This document shows, in pieces, positions 1 to 9,284 of a stretch of DNA of 64,000 nt; the first letter of the stretch is position 1, and the number at the start of each line of letters is the position of its first letter. The notes beneath the pieces are model-generated. The model was given only the letters and a program-made list of their open reading frames with translations. It had not been told where the DNA came from and did not search any database. The position numbers and the translations under genes were made by a program. The stretch covers positions 8,548,980 to 8,612,979 of the forward strand of contig OZ005696.1 in assembly GCA_963930775.1 (NCBI GenBank), written 5' to 3'. Source of the stretch: Cliona cf. orientalis (Eukaryota > Porifera > Demospongiae > Clionaida > Clionaidae).

Positions 1-111
1 ATGCAAAAATAACCAACAATAATGCATGTGATTGAATCAAACTGACCATCCCACCATCGTGACAACTAGGAATAACCTGAATATCTTCTACATACTTCAC
101 TCGACAAGTAT

Positions 112-272
112 ATTGACATTAATAGGTGCGTAATAATAAAGAAAAGCAAGCGTAGGGATGTATAGTAGATGCAATTATCCCTTACAAATCTTGTTTGTGT
201 ACTTTTTGATCCTGCCATCCCTACTTCAGCCTTCAATTTTATTCAATTGTTTTTATACTTGTTCATCATAGA
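112..272. repeat. Diverged copy of the foldback-element arm
   Basis: This stretch matches, in the same orientation and with many substitutions, the right part of the inverted-repeat element at 1135-1538. The shared core runs from an AAGCAAGCGTAGGGATG block through a TTGTTTGTGTACTTTTTG block to CAATTTTATTCAA. No intact partner arm is visible nearby, so it is probably a solo or decayed copy. The rest of 1-1134 holds no gene I can support. Confidence 0.6.
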
Positions 273-734
273 GTCAGTAGACTCTATAAGTAGGGATGGC
301 ACGGATACTCCATATATATAATACAAAAATCCAAATATTTCAAAACAGGTAACTTTGTGAAATTTCTAAGTGTCAAAATCAGAATCTACAGCAAATTATC
401 TATCTAATAAGACCAAGATCATCCATCAATTCAATTGTATATGCCAGAACCAGATGTTAAAAAAAATAGCCATTTGTCAATCTTTCTTTCTTTCTTTCTT
501 TGTCATTTCCAGGGCTAAGTCAATACTTTCTGGACCTCTCACCTTGGTTCTCATATAAATCCACTCAATTTTGTAGCGCGCAGTGCAGTGGCATGCTAGT
601 TTTGCATTATCTCTCCAGTCACGTAAAGGTGGGTGTGTACGGCATATTAAAGGTAGGGCCGGTGTGTCTGATACGCCATTTTTGTCATATAATGCGCATG
701 CTCATAATGTGTTGCCATGGTGAAGTCATGTGAC

Positions 735-900
735 TGTAGTCAGCGGCGCGCGCCACCGCCAGGCTCTCCCGCGCGAGCTAGGCCAGTGCGAGCGCGAGCG
801 CGATAAAGCGGCGAACCTAGCTAGAGGCTAGCGCGTGCAGCGCTAGTACTGCGCTGGGATATGGAGACTCGAGGCCTCAACATACGGGCGCGGCACGGCC
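735..900. other. GC-rich, CpG-rich patch
   Basis: A local patch with many CG dinucleotides (GGCGCGCG, CCCGCGCGAG, GCGAGCGCGAGCGCG) stands out in an otherwise AT-rich, CpG-poor sequence. It could be an unmethylated promoter-like island for a gene to the left of the window or part of a mobile element. No open reading frame or terminal repeat was found that decides between these. Confidence 0.35.
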
Positions 901-1134
901 CTCAGCACTGAGTCGGTATAACAGCCAGCTCAGTAGCGACAAAGATAGTCGATAAAATCAATAATAGCTATACTACTACTAGAGTCTCATAGCTACTTGG
1001 CTGCCTTTATCGCCTAGGCGAGTAAAAGAGGGGCGCGGTTATTACGTATACTTTTACGCGCACGCGCGAACTTCGGCACCTCCCATCTGTACTTACTGTA
1101 TAATAGTTGCACTCATGCAATAAAAAAGAACAGA

Positions 1135-1538
1135 AACAAGTGTAAAAACATTTGAATAAAATTGAAGGATGAAGTAGGGATGGCAACGCCAAAAAGTACA
1201 CAAACAAGATTTTTAGGGATAAGAGATAATCACAACCACTATGCATCCCTACGCTTGCTTTTTGAGTAGCATAGGGATCATAAATAATCAATAACAATAT
1301 AAAATTACTGATAGGGAGAACATTAATTTCTCCCACATACAAGTAAAGAACACACAAAGGATAGCATGCCGTGAATAAGTCGACATCAATAGGTCTGTAG
1401 TTATAATCAAGAAAGCAAGCGTAGGGATGCATAGTGGTTGTGATTATCTCTTATCCCTAAAAATCTTGTTTGTGTACTTTTTGGCGTTGCCATCCCTACT
1501 TCATCCTTCAATTTTATTCAAATGTTTTTACACTTGTT
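1135..1538. mobile_element. Foldback/MITE-like element with about 130-bp inverted arms
   Basis: The arms at about 1135-1264 and 1409-1538 are near-perfect reverse complements and enclose about 144 bp of unrelated sequence. No transposase frame is present. It is a non-autonomous inverted-repeat element just downstream of gene A1. Target-site duplications could not be defined with confidence. Confidence 0.75.
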
Positions 1539-1580
1539 GTATAAAAAAACACATGATATTACAATAACAAAAATACTAAT

Positions 1581-4500
1581 TCATTTCAGTGCTTGGACTT
1601 GCTCTGCTAGATGTTCAAATCCAACAGTGGGGGACTGGAGGGCCTCAGCTAATGCTGCTAAAGTGGGTTTAGGTTGGACCATCTTCAGCCAAGTCACGAG
1701 CATGGCTCGAAATCGATCGTCGATATCGTCGTTATTACCCTTGATAGTGTCTAACGTTCCTGTATCAATCTCCAGCTCCACACCAATGTTGTACCACTTC
1801 ACCCTGGCTTCCCAAGTGGCTCTCTGAACCTTACGAAGGTCTTTGATGGTAAGTACACCTGTATGTGTGTAAAGGTAGATTATAGTTAAATATAAATTAT
1901 TAAATCTTAGAGACAATTTTTTAAAACTACATACCTGCATCAGATGAGAAAGGTGCATCTTTGCCAAACCAGATCTTGTGTTCTTCAGTCATCTCACTGA
2001 ATACGGAGGCTGGGTGAGTGGTACAGGTCAAAAAGCCACTGCTCGAAATGGTAGCTGCATGCAGTGTGGTGTCTCGGTGCTTGGAACTAGAGCAGAGAAA
2101 AGCTGTATCGGGAATTGAATTGTTATAGTTCAATCGTCGTGAAGCTTTGCGAATTCCAGTGAGGATAGTCTCGCGGATCAATGGGCAGACTTTTTCACAC
2201 ACTTTAAGTGCTTTAACTTGGCTAGTATCGGAAGGAAATTTTATCTCCACATGGAAGAAGGTAGTAAAAGAATCAGTTATCGTGATGAAACCAGGGTTCT
2301 TCCCTGGAACTTTGAAGCGAGCTCTGTTTCGTGACAGCTGGACAGGATTGCCACCCTCCATAAGAAGCTCCCATTTGGAATCTGTGATAAGGGTAGAAAG
2401 AAGACAGCAGTAGACTCCAAGCTTGGGACCATCAAGACCAAAGTAGAAGAGAAGAGAAGCGGCAACCTGAGGGGCTGGGAGTGACAAGGGATGAGGTATG
2501 GCTTCTTCCTCAAGGAGACACGCCATCAGGTACTTACCTTCACCTACCTCAGCAACAATCAGAAGATGCTTGAAAAGCAAAATTAGGTGATCTTCCTCGA
2601 AAAGCTTTGGAATGTAGCCTGATTCAAACTGTGAGAGAATATCGCGTGTGATTATACCACAAAATTCCAATTCTTCGCAACCACGTACACTTCTAGCTGC
2701 TCGAACCTGGGTAGGCAGCTTTGCACGCAGTGTTAAGCTATGCTCTACAAGCTCAGTGATCTTGTCAAGGATGACCTGAGAATTTATGAACACTACCTCT
2801 GGAAGGACCTCACTATAATGCATGATAAGCTTGTGGGCTGTGAGATATTTCAGAGCATCTTCAAAAGATTCTCGTGTGAAGTGGAATTTGGTTGCTTCCT
2901 TGAAGCACTCTTCCTTGCTCAGTATTGCCTTCTCATGGTATTTTGCGATCCGTTTGAAAGCCATCTCCAAAGCAAAGTATCGATGTGGGATTCTGACACG
3001 TTGAAGCTTCTGTAGCTCACGCAACATGAGGTATCTCAAATCAGCAAGGACTGCCTGATCATCATCCCCTGGGCATTTGGCATTGATGGCAAATATTAGC
3101 CTCCGTGATTTTACATCACTAAAGAGAACATGATCCCTCATGTTTGGAGGGATGATGCTGAGCAGCTTTCGTTCCTTTTCTGCTCTGTTCTCGTCCTTGC
3201 ATTCATCTTCAAGATCCTTGTGCGTCCCTATGAAGGCAATCTTAGGGCATTTGCCACTTTCACAAGTCGACTGAAGGACTCGCATGCAGTGGCGAAAGGT
3301 CTGCAGGTGTGTGAAAGGAGATTTGAAAGGCTTTCCAATGGGTTTCCCATTAGTATAATACTCAACTAATGGGTGACTGTCAAGAGGCTCATTGAGCTTC
3401 ACCACGAACATGCCAAACATGGTGTTGGAGACAAAAACTGGAAGTATTTCGTGATACGTTGGCTGCCCACCAGAATCGCCCATGTCAATCACATCCTGGT
3501 CATCCAGTTGACCAGCTGCCTTTGATCCAGCATGCATTCGAACAACAAGCTCTCTCTCTAACCCACTATGCTCTAACTTCTTAGTAATATCAGCGACAGC
3601 AGATACCATGTCTTGCACTGGAGGTAAGATATTGAAGTCTCCAGCTGAGATATGAGCTACAGCTGCTTCATCTCCCTCTAGTCGTCTGGTGTGTGGTTGT
3701 GGCGATCGCTTGCCTCTATGCGATAGTTGTGAATGCTTGGCTGACTCACAGAGCATGTCAGAGTACTGTTGGTCGGTGATCCTGGTAAAGCGAGTCTCAC
3801 CAGCTGTCTCCTTGCTGACGCCAAGCTTGCATTGAGCTACTGCCCTCACTGGATTCTTAACACACTGTGTGCTTTGTCGTACGGGTGGAGGTTTCTCCTT
3901 GAGGAAAGCGTGAAGAACGTGGGTCTTTCCAGAACCTCCAGCCCCCATCAGGAACGAACTACCACTCCGGAAGTTGGACCCTCCCTCCTTCATGGCTTCA
4001 TCAAAGTTGTGCTGTGCTCTTTCACTCACTGTATATATCCATGTATGTATGATTAGTCTGAGTATTTTGTGTATATTTTATGTCATAAACCATGCATATA
4101 CATGTAGCTAGCTAGGCTGTGTGTACTATAGATCATCATGTTCATGTTTATTATACTGACATTACTGCATGTGCATGCCATTCCTCATTCTAAAATGCTT
4201 AGCTATATGTGGGCGAAGCAAGCGTATGCATCTGAAATAAATATATACGCTCGAAGTAATTGTCGACCCTTTACCATATTATATTATTTCTGGAATGTTC
4301 CTATTATGGTGCAGTGGTTACAGCGAAATCCATGCTACAGGATCAATGCATGGCTACAAAATATATATAGCAGTTGGTCAAAAACGTAAAATTAATAGGA
4401 CCATGCACATACGGTATAATTGCCACATACAGACTCTCTCACCCTATATCATGCATATTTCACTTGCTTATACCATAATATGGTGGCGAGTATTAAATTT

Positions 4501-7500
4501 AGCGAAGTGGCTCTCTACTGGTAGCTATTGCCAATGTTTAAATTTGGCGATCTGAATGCTTAATGCCATAGATGCACGTGCATTAAGTTAAATTGGTGAG
4601 TTTTAATTAATTCTGATGATCTATACCAAATCCTGGATCCACATTATGGCATGTACATGCCAGTATATAATATTATAATAAATTATAGTACCCAATCGTA
4701 TGTATGCAATCACTGCATACTGTATTGCTTGTACATGAATGCTTAACCTTAGGATTAACACTTATGTGAGGCGATAGGAAGAAATTATGAAACTACGTCA
4801 AATCTGACCCTGACTACAATAATGTACAGAGGCACACTCCCACTCCCAGGCAGACTGTGTCAGCTCCAGCTTTCAAATTAGCACACACAATAATCAACAA
4901 TGTAACTGGAAAGGTCCCTGTATTATGCTTGGCCATTACAAACCTTACAATGACTGTCACAGACAATGGGTGCATTGGTATTATCCTAATACCTTGAATA
5001 TAAGTGCTCTCCATTGTGTCAGCCTGATGGTCAAGGCGAACACGACGAAGTATCCCAGCAACCTGCCTCCAACTTGGGCAGGGGTGGCCAGTGGTATAGA
5101 GGTCAAGGTACGCTTCTCTCCTCTGGGACGGGCTGTGGAGGTTCCTCTGAATTTCAGCAACCTTAGGACGTGGTAGATCTAGCTCTGCACCTAAACCACT
5201 CACTGCTACAAATAGCTCCACCAGTTTCTCTGTTGTGATGGTAAGATCTGTGGTGACAATAAACCATAATTGTGGCTATTGCTTCAATTAATTTTTAAAA
5301 TTAGTAATCCATAGCAATAAAATTCATAGCATGCAATATAACATACATGATAAATTGTAAATCTATAAATGTGTACACTTGTGCAGCCTACACATACTTA
5401 GCTGTGAGCATGTGTAGTAGTGTCCAGCATCACATTACGTTACACACACACAGAGTTGTAGTAGGTGTGGTCGATGGGCATGATCCACACCTTGCTACAT
5501 TGCTGACCATTACCAGCCTGTGCTTACAAAATTTAATGAACACCACTGGTGCCAAACCCTCGGCACTTTCAGATTCATAATAATGATATTATACTATGCA
5601 GGTAGCTAAAAAGATGATCATATATTAACAACTTCATAAATGGTGGTACAGTAACACAGTGATAATATGCACACTTTGGACACAGCTTGACTGGAGGCAT
5701 GATTTGATTTTTCAACAGACACGGACGCGTCGTCACCAGAAAGGCCTCTGAAAATTGCGAGCTTGATAATGACACACACTTCGCTGGACGAACCATAGAA
5801 GCGTTCGATACAGTAGCTATCCATATGTCCCCGGCCCCTGACCCCGCCCTCGTGCATGCATATGCCGTATTATAGTGCGACACACCCAGTGTTCTATTAA
5901 TACGAAAAGTTAGCTGGCCGGGATCGAAGAAGTCAAGAAGTTTAGAATCAGCAAATGACGCGAAAACTAGCAAACAAAGCGTTCTCTGCGAAATCCACAT
6001 AAATCATGAGTTTGGAACGCCATAAGGAAACCTTATAACATTGCATATTGGACTCGCAAACGAGGTATGTAGCAGTTAGCGTGTTAACAGACAGATGGAG
6101 AGACAGACAGACACACAAAACGACTACCGTAACCCTCGCGTATGCACCGAGGGTTAATAAGGATAGTAACTTTTCACTGTTTCTCATATTTTGATAACAC
6201 TCATGCACCACTCGCTAAGATGCATAAACTTGAAATGTAGTGTAAACAACGACGATAATATACTAATCTGAGTTGTATATAGTAGGTATGGTTGATGGGC
6301 ATGGCAAATCCAAATCAACCATTGTCAAGCCTGTGCTTGATAAGGATAGTAAATTTTCACTTATGTACCACTTGCTAAGATGCATAAGCTAGAAATGTAA
6401 GGTGGACAACAACGATGACAATAGTAAAAGGACAAAACCAATATTATTATTTTATCCTTGCTGGAAAAATAACTTCATCTCACATGGGCAAGCCTATTTT
6501 GTGCACCTAGGCAATAACCATCAAAGCACATACACAAACGCACAGTAGGTATGGGGTGCATAGTTTACCTACTGATAGCCTGGCACTTACCTCTGAGTGG
6601 TAGGAATGGTTTTAGTTTCTCCATAGCAGCAAACTCCCCCCGTCTGTACAGCCGACTGGCAAGATGTGTCCAGGAAGGCTGAGGATGGTAGTGGACATAG
6701 TAGGAGGCACACTCATTGGCTATTTCTCTCTTAGTGGAGCACCTCTCCTGGATCTCAGTGAGTCGGCTGCGAGGGACTACTGTCTTATCATAAGAATAAT
6801 GAGAATTAAGTGAGTCCCAGTCGTTTATCAACTCCATGACTTCAGCCACACTGTTGGTCGTCAAGGCGGGAACTGAAATGGAGAGCATAACTATTAATAT
6901 CCACACAGACTTTAAGAGCATCCACCTACAGACAAATCTCACAAACATGTACAGGCTACATGCATGCATGCAAAGTTAACAGCTGGCATTATGGTGGCAA
7001 TTGGCTGCCTCACCTCAAGACTCTAGATATTTTGTACACCTACTTGAACTCTTATACCGTATAAGTGGAAATTTTTGTTGGACAAAAATTTTGTGAACCT
7101 ATGCCACCTTCGTATTTGCATAAGCAATAAATTTTCACCAATGCGATAAAGGTCACCATATCCTCTATGGAAATAAATCACTGGTAGGGTGATAAATTCT
7201 TTGCCTATGAGAGCAAGTGGTGAAGTTGGTGAAAAGTTTGACCTGTCTACATATATGGTATGTGTATGGTGCTGCACCTTACATTACTGTGATGGTACAC
7301 ATGCCGTGGTATGGCATGAGTGCATGTGTTTTTGCTTGATGTGTGTATGTGTATCTACCTTGGACTGGTTCTCCATAGCTCCTAATACGACTGGCAAGAG
7401 GAGTCTCCCACGCTCCATCAAGAGCAAAGATCACTGCCTTCCATGAGGGCTGGAAGTCACCTTGTCCCTGGAGAAACTCCTCCACAGCTTCCTTGAGGCT

Positions 7501-8064
7501 GCTGCTGACGTTGTTTGTACCAAGCCAACTGGCCACCCCTACCCAGTCCTCCACTCCCTCCAATGCCTTCAAAATGTTTTCCACTGTTAGGGGCGGGGCT
7601 GGTGAGAGAGCATGTATAGGTATTATAGGGTACATCAATTAAAGAATATTGCCATTCATGACGTTTTAGCTTTATCACATGATGGCTACCGCAAAAGTTC
7701 TAATTATAGCGCCACTCTAATGTAAGCGCCATTTGGCATTGGATAATATCATTGTCGTTCTTATTATAGCGCCAAAGTATAGATAGAAATACAAAAACTG
7801 GCGCCTTAAGTAATTTTTTAACGTTCTAATCGGAGCGCCAAGCGCGGTTCTGAATTATTATTTTTTTGGCGCTGTAATTAGAACTTTTACGGTACCCTAA
7901 TTTTAATATTACACACAAACGGACACGCCCACTATGGATTGAGCCTAATCACTCAACTCTCACAGTAGAATTATAGCTATGGTAGTGTGATACATGCATT
8001 AAGTATCATTGATTAGATTTTTACCGCTGTTCAATGCTCCTGCTTCATTGTTTATCTCCGCCAT
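1581..8064 (-). CDS. A1: three death domains, ROC-COR-like GTPase, C-terminal death domain
   Basis: Six exons read on the minus strand: 8064-8025, 7598-7359, 6872-6591, 5247-4993, 4028-1935 and 1858-1581. The summed coding length is 3,189 nt (1,062 aa), every intron is GT-AG and all five introns are phase 1. Exon 1 gives the start MAEINNEAGALN. Exons 2, 3 and 4 each hold one death-domain-like fold (about residues 14-94, 94-188, 188-272), with the typical Trp and a late PSW block such as PCPSWRQVA. Exon 5 begins SERAQ and carries the P-loop GAGGSGKT (about 301-308), a ROC-type G3 motif DSGGQ (457-461) and a G4-like THKD (541-544), followed by COR-like winged-helix segments. Exon 6 is a canonical death domain (971-1062). 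By family, such proteins are intracellular signalling adaptors or GTP-dependent switches, and a role in innate sensing or cell death is inferred. No LRR, kinase or membrane segment is seen. This copy looks intact. Confidence 0.85.
7055..7260. mobile_element. MITE-like insert in intron 2 of gene A, shared by the A copies
   Basis: Between the DD1 and DD2 exons of A1-A5 lies a related segment that begins with a TACCGTATA-type end followed by a GTGGAAATTTT-like block, and ends with the approximate complement (GGCGAAAATTTTCACCTGTCC...ACATATATGGTA). The terminal match is imperfect. Because it is present in all the copies, it was inserted before the array expanded. Confidence 0.5.
7689..7892. mobile_element. 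204-bp MITE in A1 intron 1, TA target site
   Basis: The ends CCGCAAAAGTTCTAATTATA and its near-complement (AATTAGAACTTTTACGG) form terminal inverted repeats. TA flanks both sides (7687-7688 and 7893-7894), which fits a Tc1/mariner-type target site. Internal blocks with GGCGCT/AGCGCC recur. It is absent from intron 1 of the other A copies, so it inserted after duplication. Confidence 0.7.
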
Positions 8065-8125
8065 CTTTAGCTAGCAGCTGGGCGTGGCAGGATTGGGATC
8101 ATGTGCGCATGCGCTGCATGCAGTG
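8062..8125 (-). promoter_or_regulatory. A1 proximal promoter: NRF1-like, KLF/Sp-like and YY1-like sites
   Basis: Immediately upstream of the A1 start are TGCGCATGCGCT (8104-8115, one mismatch to the NRF1 palindrome) and GGGCGTGGC (8080-8088, read as GCCACGCCC on the gene strand, a GC-box). The start codon itself lies in AAAGATGGCGGAG, which resembles the YY1 motif AAGATGGCGGC. The same arrangement recurs upstream of A4 and A5, while A2 and A3 keep only the YY1-like and GC-box parts. No TATA box was identified. Function is inferred from motif resemblance. Confidence 0.45.
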
Positions 8126-8177
8126 CAAGTTCCGGTTTGGGTATACTATACTGTACTGAATGACGTCCGGCCTGTCA

Positions 8178-8293
8178 TATCGTGGAAGGACCTGTAGGCA
8201 CTGTCTAATGACAGGGGCTAGCTAAGATCTACTCTGAATCTTCTTCAAGAGAACCTCATTATCAATTAACATGATCAACTTAGGATCGGGGAA

Positions 8294-8329
<36 letters not shown>

Positions 8330-8470
8330 CCCCACCCACTCTTCCTCTACAGAACTAGAGGGACTGCTCCTGCTTCCCTGACCCAGCCTCTTTGCTTGGC
8401 TGCTCTCACAGACTCTGACTCTCTCTGGCCCTCTACCCTCCACAGCAATATCACTTCTGGCTAATTTCAC
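8178..8470 (-). pseudogene. Kinase (K) relic upstream of A1
   Basis: On the minus strand this retains the end of the kinase domain seen at 37216-37422: a FPDPKL...DNEVLLKKIQSRS segment, followed by sequence encoding the CLQVLPDD region in damaged form. An expanded TC repeat (8297-8326) sits inside it, and the part upstream of the repeat does not match the kinase. The reading frame is broken and the catalytic core is missing. It shows that K once lay between A and B in this unit. Confidence 0.65.
8297..8326. repeat. (TC)n microsatellite
   Basis: About 15 uninterrupted TC dinucleotides lie inside the kinase relic. The corresponding place in the A5-side relic (about 47705-47730) is a shorter, imperfect TC/CCT tract. 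Confidence 0.9.
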
Positions 8471-8523
8471 GTTTGAGGTTGTGTTTAAAAACAAAAGTAC
8501 CATATTAAACAATTGTATGTTAT

Positions 8524-8691
8524 ACCGTAAATCTGGAAATTTTTGTTGTAAAAATATTTTCGAAGTCAATGGCGGCTACGAAAATTAATCTTACGAATAT
8601 TAGCATGCACTATTAACGCTAATGTGGTAAGGGGTTGTTCCTACGAAAATTTGTTTACATGAAAATTTATCATACGAAAATTTCCAGATAT
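8524..8691. mobile_element. MITE with ATCTGGAAATTTT ends
   Basis: The left end (ACCGTAAATCTGGAAATTTT) and the right end (AAAATTTCCAGATAT) are inverted repeats, with internal CGAAAAT/ATTTTCG blocks also paired. It interrupts sequence that is continuous near 47930 (GTTGTATGTTTGCTGTG), which fixes it as an insertion in this unit only. Confidence 0.65.
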
Positions 8692-8737
8692 GTTTGCTGT
8701 GCATAGTTTCACTTTTGGCGAGAGTGCATGTGTACTA

Positions 8738-9284
8738 TTGGACTTTTTGCACGGCACAACAAAAGTGGGTGTGTCAGCCTTGAAAGAGTTGGGGGGGGGG
8801 GGCCATGATCCCCCTGGCCCCTCATCTCTGCTGCCTATAGCTGAGAGCTACATATATGGGTGGGAAGCACAAAAACAATTGTGATAATTGGTCACTATTT
8901 AGAACCATGCGCATGTACAACTGCCACAATGTCATACAGACTCTCTCACCCTGTCTCATGCATATACCGGTATATCACTTGCCTACACCATATTATGTAA
9001 TCTTAAATTTAGCAAAATGGCTCTCTACTGTTAGCTATTGGCGACGCTTAAATTTGGCGATCTGAATGCTTACCGCCATTAACTTAGTGAATTTTAATTG
9101 TTAAATTTTGGTGATCTATACCAAATCCTGGATCCATATTATGGCATGTACATGTACATATTATAATAATTATAGTGCCCAATCGTACGCATACAATCAC
9201 TGCACACTGTACTACTTGTATGTGAATGCTTAACCTTGGGATTGACACTTACATGAGGCGAGAGAAAGAAATTAAGAAACTATG
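8738..9284. other. Truncated intron 4 of A2 after a deletion junction
   Basis: Left of about 8738 the sequence matches the K-relic flank at 47930-47980. Right of it the sequence matches intron 4 of A3 from 21666 (GCACAACAAAAGTGGGTGTG and onward). The junction therefore joins the region upstream of a lost gene B to the middle of gene A2. The deleted part would have contained B, C, and exons 5 and 6 of A2. Confidence 0.65.

Noticed and set aside
1007-1432. A 141-codon minus-strand frame rich in Cys and Tyr
   Set aside because: It spans one arm and the spacer of an inverted-repeat element and resembles no domain.
3769-4056. Plus-strand open frames repeated opposite exon 5 in every A copy (also at 19980, 32503, 43107 and 55107)
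   Set aside because: They are mirror frames of a strongly conserved coding exon. They have no domain, start context or independent conservation of their own.
4814-4992. Hydrophobic extension after DD3 (VTVIVRFVMAK, PVTLLIIVC) as a real membrane segment
   Set aside because: It follows a good GT donor and lies in the intron of complete genes; the next exon joins in phase without it. Considered only for A2, where exon 5 is absent.
1581-8064. Gene A as a NACHT/NB-ARC (NLR) protein
   Set aside because: DSGGQ plus THKD and COR-like winged helices fit a ROC-COR GTPase better; no Walker B acidic cluster, sensor motifs or LRRs were seen. The long gap after the P-loop keeps some doubt.
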